64,000 nucleotides of DNA. Source: Branchiostoma floridae (lineage: Eukaryota; Chordata; Leptocardii; Amphioxiformes; Branchiostomatidae). The notes under the pieces were generated by a model, which worked only from the letters and a program-made list of their open reading frames with translations, had not been told where the DNA came from and did not search any database. Location of the stretch: contig NC_049996.1 in assembly GCF_000003815.2 (NCBI RefSeq), forward strand, positions 9,911,844 to 9,975,843, in the 5' to 3' direction. Shown here one piece after another: positions 24,901 to 36,433 of this stretch. Position numbers and translations under genes: made by a program. Numbering within the stretch: the first letter of the stretch is position 1; the number at the start of each line of letters is the position of its first letter.

Positions 24901-27900
24901 ATAATGCACATGATGGAACCGAATGTGGCACAATTTAGAATGGGGCACATTTAGGAATGATGCATATTTTGCAATGCATCACTCGCCGTGCTCTACCGTT
25001 GGCGGAGGTCCTTGCTATCAAGTAACGATCTCTGTGTCTGACCGAAAGGCTAGCAAGTCTTTCAACACATGTTGGTCGTCTCCTTCTGCGGCTCTGCTGT
25101 TTGTCAAACACAAATAAAACTTAATCTTAACGGAAAGACTGCGTAGATAGGGATTATCCGTTGTCGATGAAGGGGGGAGGTGTTAATGGAGACAAAAATT
25201 TTGAATATCTATGCTCAGAAGCTTATAACAAAAGACATTGATTAATTTGTATAGAACATTTAAGTCCTAATTTGCATAATTTACATTTCATCGTGTACAT
25301 CACTGCCTAAGATAACTGCACACTAAATGTCATGGAAATCCGTCGTTCCGTTTTTATCCTTGAAAGATTGTGACAAAACGCACTTGTAGTTCCAGAGCAA
25401 GCAGCAAGGGGGTGCAAACTACACCACGTCTAATCCTTACATCTCAGGCTATCTGCCACCAAAAAGCCAACACCATAGCACGTCCAGGTCAAAAGATACA
25501 TAAAGCGGAAGTTCTGTTGCAGTACCAAGGTCACATTTTTCATGTAGATAAAGAAGCCTGTATTAAAGTTTGATAGAGCTCAAGGACAGCTCACCTTGGC
25601 TGGTGCAAGAAAATGCTATCTTTTATCCAGCGTACGTTTTTGGAAATCTTCCAGGACAGTTCAGGTTCGATAGCTATCTCCTGTTAGACAGTTGACACAT
25701 TGCTACGTGCTGGCACTGTCAGTGACTGTCAACACTTGTCCTATATAAAACCTCGGCGGCACGTTTCTACGGTATACGGAGTTGTAACAAGTGATCCTAT
25801 GGCCTACGGTCTTGTCTGTTTAGCACGTGGCACTATAAGCACCGATGTGATGTATGTATCGGAAAGTACCAGTGTCAAAATTATTTATTATTTTTGGGGG
25901 AGTGAGGAGGTTTTGATTACCCCTCACTGTGAGAAGACCTAGTTCTTCTAAGAGGGAAAGTTCTCAAGTTTCAAAGAAGTATCAGGAAGGGTCATCATTT
26001 TCTTCTTGTATCACCGAAACATTTGCGTAAGATATCATCATCATCGGTCGACGTGATATGAGAGTCCAAAATGTTGCTCAAATAAAAAAGAAGCAAGATG
26101 ATGGTGAAGTCGTTCTTTTTTCCGGGGTCGAAACAACACAAAAGACGTCAGGGTTAATAGAAAACAGCTTGTGGCATTGGAGAACTATGGATAACACAGA
26201 ACTAAAGATAAACACTGAGATAATGTCAGTCACTATCAGTTACAATTTAAACTGAAACAGATATGTTTAAGATTCCTGAGATAAACGGCGTTCTTGTGTC
26301 AGGTTTTAACGTTCCATACACATTACGATCAATGAAGATAAAGGGGCGCCTCTTTTTTGGAATGACTGGCACTCCTGTAACTCACCATGCTTCGGGCAAA
26401 GATCGCTAGTCTTCATACCACGAGTGTCCTGGGAATGTCACCTTACAAAAGTCGTTACCTGGGGCAGAAATAAGGACGGGTTGTTGCTGAGTTAACCTCG
26501 TTGAATTTACCTGTATAGCATAGTTGATTTTCATTGTTCAAGAGTACGTTTGAAGAACCAAAGTGCATGGTCCAAGGGTCTCCGAGCAATGCAAATCACT
26601 CAACGTGAGAATACTAGTTGGTCAACGGCACACACACGCACGCACGCACACACACACGCACGCACGCACACACGCACGCACACACACAAACGCACACACA
26701 CACACAAACAAACACACACTTATAAACCGGCCCATATGAACGTACGATTATACACCTGCTTTGCGAATTATGTGCAGACCCCTTCTGAACTATTTGAAAC
26801 GAACTCTTTTTTCCTTTTATAAGATGAAGTTGGAAAAGGAATAATGAAGCATTTACCTCTAGCTCTCATGACGATGTCCCACATGTGTAACTGTGTTAAA
26901 GTGTACATGAACGAGTTCCTGTGTTAGTTATTGCTCAATGTCTAACCCAGACATACTCTCACGTCCACAGCATGTGGGGGACAGATCTCCACACGCACCA
27001 GCACGTCCTTCAACAGCCTGGACTACCCCCAGCCCTACGGTACTAACGAGGACTGCATGTGGACGCTGTCTGTGTTCGGCTCGTCCGTCGCCATTCAGCT
27101 GAGCTTTGAGGAGATCGACATCGACCCGTACCCCTCTCACAGCACCACCCCGGGCTCCTGCACCAGGCACTACCTGGAGATATACGAGGGCAACCCTACA
27201 TCCGGGACAAAGTTGGGTAAGGGTCAAAAGAAATGCTACCTTTACCTTCTGTCTGTACTTTATATGTGGCACTGTTAGAATAATCTGTTAAACTTGAGTA
27301 CAGTACCACATTGTCCTCGTTTGTCCGAAATTACCACCTGTGTGTACGCGTGTTTGCGGTCATGTGACGTCGACGTCATTTTGCATCCGTTATGTCAGTG
27401 AAACACACGAGAAATCATAGTGTTCTTAAGATGTAATTTTCTCTCTTACTAAAACTCCAGTCCTTATAGGTGCAACGAAACTATGGGTAACGCATTCTTT
27501 GGACTATTGTCTTTTTGTTCCGATATCAATGGTCGCCATCTTGGGTCCATGTCGTCCACCAACATGGCTTGTATGTTCCATCATCACGTTTGAACTAGCG
27601 CATAGCTCACCGTATCTAAAAAATTAAACTTAAATTGAAAAATATGGTCATTTCCACCAGGTTGCAGGCGTTCAGAAACTAAAATGATATTATTGTATTA
27701 ACACTGTTTCTACGTTTTCTCCTGTTATAGGAACGTACTGCGGTAACATCCTGCCCCCCATCATCATCGGCAACAGCAACACAATGACGGTAAAGTTCAT
27801 CACGACCGGAGCTTCTAACAGCAGATACAGGGGCTTTCTGGCGACGTTTTCATCGATTTCGCTAAGCTCTGGTGGGTTTGAAGTAGTTCTGATACTTTGC

Positions 27901-29554
27901 CATTCTTGATCTTGGGCGCTTTCAAAACCTTCAAATGCGTCTGTTTCATAAGGTCGTTGACCATTCTTCATAGTTAATACTGAATATAATCCGTAGGCCG
28001 TGATTCCAACCTTCCTTAGCATTCTTTGACGCTTTCAAAATCTTATCAAATATGTCTGTTTCGTCATGTTGTTCGTAGTTAATGCAGAACGTAACCTGTC
28101 CGTAGGCCCAGATCGGGATGCAACAGCTTTCTTGGACGTTTAAAAAAAAAACTTATCAAACATATTTGTTTTATCATGTTGTTGAAAGTTATAATGTTGA
28201 ACATAATCTGCCCGTAGGCCCTAACTCGGGATGCAACAACCTTCGGCAACTCTCGACTCCGAGCGGCTCGATCGCCTCCATCAACTACCCAGACGACTAC
28301 AGCAGCGGTACACAGTGTGAATGGGAGATCACGGTGGCAGCAAACAAACACGTGGAACTGAACGTACTGAACTTTCTAGTGGGGGGACAAACAGCCACTT
28401 GTGTGAACGAGACCAAAGACTATCTGTCCGTGTACGAAGGCATTGGCGTCAACAGGAAACGTTTGGGTAAGGGTTGTGTTGTAAAAGTTTGATTTTTGAG
28501 CTGGATTTGATTAGTCTCTACGTATACCAGACTCCCGCTTGCCCGAATAGGGCACTTTGGCCAAGTTAGGAGTAAAAGCCTAGTAGGGGTTTATTTGCCT
28601 AGGAGTGTTGGCGCATACTGTACACCTCGGTCATCCAAGGAGCTTTTATTGGGCCATCTAACTCCTCTGGCGTGCTTTCTGTCTTGTTTGGCCAATTACT
28701 ACTAGATTTCCAGCGACCTGTTACATCGTAGAGATTGGATTTCAGTGTAATGAAATTTCAGGAGAAAGAAACGACCGCCTAACATGTTTCTATGCATGTG
28801 GTTTTGCACAGGAGTTTACTGCGGATGGGAGCCACCCACAGTGAGAGCCTACTCCAACCGAATGTTTGTAAAATTCGTGTCAGACGACTTTGTCAACGCA
28901 AAGGGCTTCTGTGCGACGTACCGTTCAGTAGGTAAGGATATGGCGTTCACATCGTTTTTACCTGTAGAATTGAACATAGTTTTATTAGGCACGTAACCTT
29001 ATTTTTCTTCTCTACAGACGATTCGACAGCCTGTCTGCTGTTTTAACCAATATGAAGTAAACATTTGATTTGACCAACGTTAAATTATTAGTGAAAAGTA
29101 GACTTTTTCTAAGTTTACTTAAAGATTATGTAAGCTTACTTAAAGCACTGCCTGTGAAGAGAGTAAACAGACCGTCCAAACGTCTGTAGATAATACATGA
29201 ATAAGGTATCTAAGTTAACTATGTTCAATTGATTTACCAATCTATTTAAACTATTTACTGAGACCAATAACAAGAGAAGTTTTGTTGAAACGAAAGTTTT
29301 ATTCTGTTCGATTAGTCTGTAACTTTGGGAGGTTTCATACTTCACCTGTATTCTATGACGTAACCACTTGTATCATTCCTTTCTCCACAGATTTGCCGAC
29401 GACTATCCCTCCAGCGGTGCGTACAACAGACCCTTTGGGGGCCACCGGTACCGTGTTACCAGTAGGGTCATCAAACCGCATACATGTCACGGCCAGCGTT
29501 GTTGTTTCATCCTTCCTCCTCGTCATCGCAAATACTTTCCTCATCACGCGATAA
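18968..29554 (+). CDS. CUB gene A: secreted or GPI-anchored protein with two CUB domains
   Basis: Six exons join in frame to 333 aa: 18968-19049, 26971-27216, 27731-27871, 28218-28466, 28812-28931 and 29391-29554 (TAA). All have GT/AG borders and all introns are phase 1. Exon 1 is a signal peptide (MLWCLVLLGVLRTTQG). Exons 2-3 encode CUB1 (ACGGQIST.., CMWTL, SCTRHYLEIYEG, TYCGN) and exons 4-5 CUB2 (SGCNN.., CEWEI, TCVNETKDYLSVYEG, VYCGW). CUB domains are extracellular protein-binding beta-sandwiches. CUB2 keeps the calcium-site Asp residues (KDYL, VSDDF), while CUB1 has HYL in that place. VNET is an N-glycosylation site. Exon 6 is a Thr/Pro-rich linker plus a hydrophobic tail (VTASVVVSSFLLVIANTF) with almost no cytoplasmic residues, which suggests a GPI anchor. 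A paralogue lies 7 kb downstream. Ligand and exact orthology are unknown. Confidence 0.9.
21450..21659. mobile_element. Fold-back element 3 (TACTCTCC family), 9-bp TSD CCGTTAGGC
   Basis: Left tip TACTCTCAAAGCAGAGGTTA, right tip (reverse) TACTCTCCAAGCAGACGTTA. Long inner arms (AACGTTTTTTTGGTTG, then TTTTTATCGGGCTTTCTA and complement) are unrelated to elements 1 and 2. CCGTTAGGC is duplicated at 21441-21449 and 21660-21668. It lies in intron 1 of CUB gene A. Confidence 0.88.
22161..24133 (-). mobile_element. hAT-type DNA transposon remnant with 8-bp TSD CCCACACC
   Basis: Both ends read CAGTGCTGTCTCCA inward, and CCCACACC is duplicated at 22153-22160 and 24134-24141. An 8-bp duplication with CAGTG-like termini is the hAT signature. 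Inside, on the minus strand at about 23246-23050, is a peptide KRYFEDKWRKNRPWL..DVDGENMVFAICLQF. It resembles the N-terminal TTF/BED-type zinc finger of hAT transposases, but the first Cys of the usual FCxxC is Ala. The rest of a transposase is not found and a 100-N gap interrupts the element. The right end is GC-rich with hairpins (CGAGCGCCTGCGGCGCTCG, GGGCCTTCGGCCC). It is in intron 1 of CUB gene A. Confidence 0.85.
22219..22318. other. Assembly gap, 100 Ns, inside the hAT element
   Basis: Run of exactly 100 N; the true length of the hAT element is therefore uncertain. Confidence 0.99.
24690..24985 (+). repeat. Degenerate tandem array of GGAATGGTGCACATTTT
   Basis: About a dozen decayed units of (T)GGAATG(g/a)(t/g)GCA(c/t)(a/t)TTT lie head to tail, clearest at 24835-24975. 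Unit length is near 17-22 bp. It is in intron 1 of CUB gene A. Confidence 0.65.
26630..26717 (+). repeat. CA/CG-rich microsatellite (CACACACG)n
   Basis: Mixed CACA and CACG units followed by CAAACA variants, in intron 1 of CUB gene A shortly before exon 2. Confidence 0.95.
27918..28245 (+). repeat. Triplicated intron/acceptor segment before CUB2 exon of gene A
   Basis: Three ~110-bp tandem units share (TTTGACGC)TTTCAAAA.CTTATCAAA.AT, a (T/C)TGTTT(C/T) motif, a GTTAAT.. motif, and a 3' splice site CCGTAG|GCC followed by coding-like ATCGGGATGCAACA. Acceptor-like CCGTAG ends at 27996, 28104 and 28217. Only the last opens the CUB2 reading frame; the second runs into TAA after 11 codons. Confidence 0.7.
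29018..29046 (+). CDS. Possible alternative terminal exon of CUB gene A (soluble form)
   Basis: A pyrimidine-rich tract and CTACAG end at 29017, 86 bp after the exon 5 donor. Joined to exon 5 in the same phase (G|AC) it adds DDSTACLLF and then TAA, replacing the hydrophobic anchor exon. The acceptor is at least as good as that of exon 6. Predicted from splice signals only. Confidence 0.35.
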
Positions 29555-32500
29555 CAGTAAACCAGACAAACCTGTAGTTTTAGCGTCAAACTCTCCGTAA
29601 TTTTTGTTGTTTTGCTTGTAAAAAATAATGGGATATTTTAACAACAAAAGCTGAGATAAAATATTATAGCTTAGACCACCATAATGTTGTACTCTTATTA
29701 ACACAGAGTTAATGTACAGAGTTAGGAAACCTACCCTTTGTGCTTGTTTCGAATGAGAGATTATGAGAGCTGTATATTATTTTGCTGTGCCAATGCTTAA
29801 ACTGTCATGTATTATCATGTCTAATTTCGCCAATATAACCCTGTAACAACAATGAAAAAAGTCATGAAATAGTCGTCATCGTTTTCTGCATTTCCTGTAA
29901 AATCCGCTTGGAGTGCTCTTTCGTAGTGCGGTCAGTAACGCCTCTAGCGGTTTGAGACAGGACTGTAACCAATGTCTCGAGTTGCTTCATATACTAGTAT
30001 ATACATATACAGACCGTCATTTTGTCTTGTTATTGAGCTGACTGTGTGGAATACTTGCGTGGAACCATTGCTTATGTAAATTCTGAACGTTGCATACTTC
30101 TACAATGTTAAATGATATTGTTGTGATTTTCTTTGAAACAATGTATTTGTAGACGAAATTGTTAAAACATTATTATCTCAGGTGTCTGACTGTTTCTTCG
30201 TTCGCCTTACTCACAAAATGATACTATCTGCACTTCCGATTGGCCTACGATTCAACATAGTCCAATGCTATCGATGTAATTTTTCAAACACAATTTCTTT
30301 GTACATTACTTACTATATTACTTAGTTCCTTAATGCAGGCATTTGCTTGTAATATGGATCCATAACAACACATAGGATGGGGGATAAAATACCACACAGC
30401 GATAGCGAAGGATTGAAAAGGGGAGGTCACCTTTCCTTTGCAACATTGACCTCTAGTAACATCCAGTCACGCTGTGCATTGTTGTCATTGCGAACAATGC
30501 CATTTTCAGGAACTCAGGAAAGAACTCCGGAAAGTTTGTACAGCTGATTTGCGAGTAACAACTATTGTTTTGACACACGCTTCGTCAAGTGTAAAGCGGA
30601 CGCACTTATGGCACCGCGCGTTCTGGGAGAATGGGACAATGTCAAATGCATGTCTAATGACGTATGTACAGTTGACGCCAGACTACACAAATATGGACAG
30701 GGCGTCGCGCGAAGAGACAAGGGTACATAGTGACTGTGCACGTTTCTGACCCGTGTCATCTCGCTGACGTCACAGTCACTGAAGTGTACAGTGGTTATGG
30801 CCTGTTCTATTTTGATGATTGTAGGAGGGGATGGGCAGGAATTCTGTGATAATGTCTGAATTTTCGTCGTGTGCAAACGTCTTATTGTCATATTCATCAT
30901 TTTCAGAAACTGTCGGTAGGGTGGCAGAGAAGAAAATGAGTGTGTGGAATCAATTCCATCTTTGGCTATCTTAGATAACAGTTCTATATTGGAGAAAGGG
31001 TTGTCTAGGACAGATAATGCTAGCCAATATTTGAAAATCTGGTCATGATAGTGATCTTTCAACATAAACATCTTCCAATGTTGTAGACCTCAGTGACGTA
31101 AGCAATGGTTACCACCCCCCTCCCCCCATTTTTGTTGTGGTTATGACATTGAAATACTTGTAGAACAGGATGTTATACATTCCTGTGGTTCCCCCATACT
31201 GTATTCGGCATTCCCCCGAAAGTCACGGCTTGAAGACAGAGGATGTTGACAAGACAATGTCCCAATGCTATAGTCTCCAAGCGAATATTGAGGTGGAAGG
31301 ACTGCTATACTCAATGGCAGAGAGAGAACTGCTTTATCTATTTGGTACATAACACACTAAAAAGTACATCATCGTAGACCTTGGGGCTAAATTGCAGTGT
31401 ACTAAAATGCATACTAAGATCACCTCGCTAGAGATGCGTAAAACACTATTTACATTTCTAAAAGCCTAGAGGACATACTAAACTACATAAATGAACATAG
31501 AGATACAGATGCGAACACTCATCACATCGGGCAACAACAATACTCTGTTGTCGGATGTTACCCTCCGTCACAGAGTAACTCGTCGTATCTAACGATCTGT
31601 CCCAGTCAGTATCCAGACACCCTGTCCACTGCACCAGTATCGATTATTCTAAAGGACTCTTCTCTTTTGAACATTGAGGGGTGTTGACTGTTGAAGTTCT
31701 TTTGTACACAATCATGTGACTTCTTCGGCCGGTTGTCTTTCTCATGATTTTATTCTCTGGAGTCACAATATACCTTCTCACCGCTAGGTTTGCGCTAAGG
31801 CAAGCTAGTTAGTATCTCATTACACTTGGGGCACCGGTGTGGCACTGCGGTGTTCGAAAGGTTACTCAATAAATTTCAGAGATACTAAAGAAAGGACTTT
31901 CTTACGTTTTGTGTATTTTGTTGTCTTCTAAGTCATACTTTTACGTATTATGCAATATGTAGATTATATAAAAATATCGGCGAAAATAACACAACAGTGC
32001 CACAGTGAACGAACCCTGCAGTGCCGGACCGGTCCCCCAAGCCAGTGAGACACCACCTTGCTTAAGGATGTGGCCCCAAATGTATCACCCCTTCATCCTG
32101 GTTCATGACTAGAGAAGATTTTACCCTGTTATATCTGTAAAAAGTACAAGCATTCTATACCACTCAGTAAATCAATACAGCAACCATTCTTATTGGGTAT
32201 ATTTCACGTTGTATTCTAAATTGGCAATCTGATTGTTTTTGAAAGCAATAACTGATTCTGCGATGGTAGCCATTTTTTTTGTAGAGACATATGTTGGGAC
32301 AGTTGAGTACAGCTGACTCTATTGCCCTTAGGCTTTTGTCGCGGTAAATTGACCATGTCTGACCTAAGCCAGGCTATAGTGGACGCCTGAGTTCATCGAC
32401 ATAGCATCTCGGTCAATGCCCCCGGCAATGACTGATCCGGCAACAACAAAGTGATGTGTTCACAAAGCAGCATCAGGCCATATCACACACCACATCACAC

Positions 32501-33690
32501 CATGCCACGCCATAGGGTACTGCCCTATACGACTTGACACTATACCAACACGTGTCTAGCCTCTGTACGCCCGTAGACCGACTACCCTAGCGAATTTGAA
32601 TAGTTACACCTGTTGTAAGGTGAACTGTAGACACTTAATAAGCCTTGACTTTTCTCCTTTGTGTTGCAGAAATCAGGTTTAACCACACACTAATGCCTCA
32701 CAAGTGAGCTGAACTAGCACAGAAGCCCGCACAAAAGCGTGACTTGAATGCGCAGGAAAGAATACACCTGACATCGAGTCTCTCTACATGGGACGTGAGT
32801 TTAACCTCTGACCTCTCGCGGGTTCTCGCCTGAGACAGAATGTACACACAGGTGTATCGGGTTCTTTAGCGCACGGCTCTAGAATGTTGTCTAGAATGCT
32901 CTTAAGCCCACTCCAAGCCTCGAGACTTTCTTACAAACCAGATTTACGCTTTCGAGAAGTCTTCAAGTTCAAGAATGCTTCTCTTGCGGTCGTTGTCACT
33001 ATAGCTGCATACACATGTGAAGAGCACCATGTAGTTAGCTAGATCGATCGTGGTCCGTCCTTTTCAGACTCGTTTTTAGGTTCAAGGCAAGGTCCCCGAC
33101 CGGTAGCACAAAGGGTCTTTTGACGCTTAAGTGGGCGGTTTGTCTGACCAGCCTGGTAGGCGACATCCTGCGACTGGCATCAATAAATATGGTAGACGAG
33201 TGACAGAAAGTGATTTGTCAATTTTGAAGAGCTACGTAGTCTGTACCCCCAATCGGTTTCCTTAAGTCTAAAACTTTTGCTTTTACAAGAATAAGGATGT
33301 TTGATTTTTAACACATTGTCACGAAGAACGTGACATTACGTCTGGCTCTCTCTTATATCATCGAACGTTCACTAGTGAACTTGGCATTGAAAAATTGCAA
33401 AGCTCTGCGCCAGTGTGTACAAGTACTCTGCATTTTCTACGTACAATATGGCGCCGGATAATGGATTTGTTGACCGGATCCCGATTAGTTGTCCATGGTT
33501 GGGCAATATTTCAGTGGCCCAAAACGGTATTTGGCCCGTACTCAAGAAGTCGCAATCGTATACGAATTTGTCGTCCGATTTTGCCTCCAGAAGACAGGCG
33601 TTGACATCATTCGCTGAGCCCCAGTGCAAGATTAGACAAGCACACAGTATATAAATGTAGAGATGGTGCGTTTGTCTAAGGATACGTCGA
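29555..33690. other. 3'UTR of gene A and intergenic DNA
   Basis: No clear AATAAA lies within 2 kb of the stop; the first is at 31867. A 169-codon minus-strand ORF at 31071-30562 has no recognisable domain. Nothing else was supported. Confidence 0.45.
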
Positions 33691-33717
33691 TGAAGGTTAG
33701 ACATCCAGGTAGTAAGA

Positions 33718-33885
33718 TACGCCAAAAAAAAAAGTTACTCAATTAGATATCATCTTGGGAACGGTCAGACGTACAGACACCACCTGATGTCTTTCGTCAG
33801 TGTCTTTCTTGAGTGTCACTGACGAAACACCTCAGGTGGTGTCTGAAACGTCTGACCCTCCCCAAGATCTTTTTTTATGGCGTAC
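33718..33885. mobile_element. Fold-back element, TACGCCA ends (copy 1)
   Basis: Arms TCATCTTGGGAACGGTCAGA..CACCACCTG.TGTCTTTCGTCAGTG and their complement surround a short loop. TACGCC..AAAAAAA ends face each other at 33718 and 33885. A second copy is at 41882-42119. Confidence 0.75.
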
Positions 33886-34561
33886 ATTTAAGGATACTTG
33901 CTGGCAAACTTTAGCACCAGGGTTTGCGCTTTTGGCTGTCATCCAGGAAAATACATCACAAACATCCTTTCGGGAGGTCAAGTCTTTAACCCACTCGACT
34001 GCATAACACCATAACCAATACAACTAACTTAACAAGGCTAGACGATGAACAGCAATGTCGTATTCTTTGAAATGTGCCATGGAAGTAATGCAATGATTAT
34101 TTTGAATTTCCAAGTCCAAAGCACTTATGGCCTATGCAAATCCAATGGGTACACGTATGTATGTATCGAACGTTTGGCGGTGACACCTTGTGCAATAAAT
34201 TGGCTGTTATGTTTAGAGTTAGGCTTACTTCTATAAAAAAAACCTGTCCTGTGACTTTGATAGCCTCTATTGTAAATATTACCCCAATTGGGTCGCAAAA
34301 AAGAAGATACAAATGCAGATACAGTACCAGTCTGTTAATTGTTCACTGCACACGTTACAGGGTTGTCCTTCGTGTCATCTCTTCGGTGATACTACTAATT
34401 ACTACCGCCACAGTGGGTCTTTTGTTACCCGTTCATTCGGAACTGGATAAACAACTTTTCGCTGTGCAGTGAAAGGGGAAAATTTCACCTCGTCTGTCAA
34501 TGGACAACTCTTAAAATGCAGTAGTTATCATTACATGTTTTGAAAACACGGCATAAAAATG

Positions 34562-34708
34562 TAGCCCGGATAGCTAGTTCGCTTTTATGTTCGCTTCTGC
34601 AGAGAAGCGACTATATATAGTGTATAATTAATGTCAGAGCGAGAGTCTACTGTATATAGTGTATAATAAAAGGCGGAGCGAACTACTTTCCGGATGGTAC
34701 CCAGGCTA
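34562..34708. mobile_element. MITE with TAGCC..GGCTA ends and 9-bp TSD ATAAAAATG
   Basis: Inverted ends read TAGCCCGGATAGCTAGTTCG on the left and TAGCCTGGGTACCATCCGG..AGTTCGCTCC on the right (reverse). ATAAAAATG is duplicated exactly at 34553-34561 and 34709-34717. The interior has TATATAGTGTATAAT direct repeats. Non-coding. Confidence 0.85.
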
Positions 34709-34841
34709 ATAAAAATGTACTCCCAAAATTCATCAAGCCGGGTTGTATCTTGGCGTCATGCTACGGTGCCATCAAATTTGACTTGGTCCCTTAATTGAAA
34801 ATGTTAACCCCAATGTGAACGTGGCCCGTAGAAAACACACA

Positions 34842-34900
34842 TGATCAGTACAATGACGTTATAAGTACAATGACGTTGTATAACGTCATTGATCAGTGCA
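34842..34900. repeat. Palindromic cluster of TGACGT sites
   Basis: Three AATGACGTT/AACGTCATT words lie within 45 bp. The outermost pair sits in a hairpin bounded by TGATCA on each side. It could be CREB/ATF-type sites or just a small palindrome. Confidence 0.4.
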
Positions 34901-35639
34901 AGTGGCTACCCATAAATTCTTGTGGAGTGTAGGACTAACAAATATGATATTACACGTATCCATCAATATGCGGCATTTATAGCCACCCTTTGAAATACGT
35001 GTGTAACCAAGGGCCGGCGGCGGGCTGGTTAAACTGTTCAGACAATTCATTGCTGCAGAAAAGATAAAAGACATTTCTTCATTTGTGATTGGTGGATTTT
35101 CATTTCATTCCACGATTAAGGCATACAGACGACTTTAGAATTCACTCCCAGTGTCGACGTCATCTGTATATCCTCAATACGATCAATGACAGTAGCTATC
35201 ACGGATCGCTGATCACGAATCACTGATATTGTCACGTTAGCCTTGATATTTTTACAAAGTGGAACGAGTCTTCTTCCGCTATTCCTCTAAATGGAATACT
35301 TCAACACATAGACCCGAAAACACGGATGAATAACACGTTAAAGTGGTAACACACGAATCATGGTACACGTCAAGACAAATAGAACCATTTACATCAACTC
35401 ACCCCGAAGCGACAATTTTGTGCGGTATATTAGAACCATTTTGTCACGGCTGATTGGACGCCTTGTGTTACACGCCCGTTCCAAAGTCAAAAGCACGAAA
35501 CGCGCCATCTGGTTTATGTACATTCAAATCAGACACTATTTATAATTATGACGTTAAATCACCTGACTGACGTCACCAACGGTTATCCTATTTCAAAATA
35601 AGATAAAATATGATATGGTATGAATGACATTCGTGAAAT

Positions 35640-35980
35640 CTTCTTTCGGTCGGGTGACTTGTTTTCAATTCAAACATGGCGAACGGTAGTTACAACGCTA
35701 GAGGTGAAATTTTTCCACTATTTAGGTGACAACAACACATGTCTGTCGCCCGGAGCTGCCACGCCGCTTTTGTGATGATTCTCCGGTTACACCCACATAT
35801 CAGCCCACGGGCTCGGCCAATCAGCGAGCGCCAATTTGCTCAAGCCCAGTTCCTTCCCCCTAGATACAACAATGGCGACTCCATGCTAGAACGTTGCATT
35901 TTCAGCTCCGACCGGCGTTTGTGTTTTCCAACGTTTACAAGCGACATTTATCTCATATTCACCCACGTCAACATCAATTG
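35640..35980 (+). promoter_or_regulatory. Promoter and 5' untranslated exon of CUB gene B
   Basis: The segment is relatively GC-rich, with a CCAAT box in GCTCGGCCAATCAGCG (CCAAT 35817-35821). It ends at a strong donor TTG|GTAAGTAC at 35981. An acceptor TTGACAG at 36416 lies 17 bp before the gene B ATG, so a leader exon spliced across 35981-36416 is likely. Small upstream ORFs start at 35689 (MANGSYNARG..) and 35872 (MATPC, then stop). Confidence 0.55.
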
Positions 35981-36433
35981 GTAAGTACTCTTCACTTGTC
36001 ATAACAAATTAGCGTGTTGTGCGTCGAAGAAAGTCCGTTTTCTAAACGCCTTTCCTCTCGGCGTGCACACAAAGATACTGGTGAAATCGGCGCCGGTAAT
36101 TCGTCAGCGTAAACACGCATGTCAGGGTAGGACGTGGCCTTACCAGGTTCACTCTGTTGGACAATAAACGAAGCGTACTTCGAAGCTTCATTCGGTTATC
36201 ACATCAATACTTTCCCGCCATTTCTGTACAGTCGGGCCGCATAGAAGATGGTCATGAATTCAAGGTTGTCCTCAAATCGTACACCCTGGGTTGAAGATGC
36301 CAGGGGGGCTTTTGTCTAAAAATGTTGTATACAGTTCCATGCGTGTCAATTACACAACATAACCTTACGGAGGTACTGCAAGTGTTCTGACTTGATTTTT
36401 ATTGTTTGATTGACAGGTCGAACAAACGACAGG

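Noticed and set aside
25741-25942. TATAAAA box followed by a short ORF as an alternative start of CUB gene A
   Set aside because: No donor in a useful phase was found and the ORF has no signal peptide.
30562-31071. 169-codon minus-strand ORF downstream of CUB gene A
   Set aside because: No recognisable domain, signal peptide or splice context; an ORF of this length is expected about once by chance in 64 kb on six frames.
33372-33725. 117-codon minus-strand ORF with a hydrophobic stretch
   Set aside because: Its start lies inside the fold-back repeat at 33718 and nothing else supports a gene.
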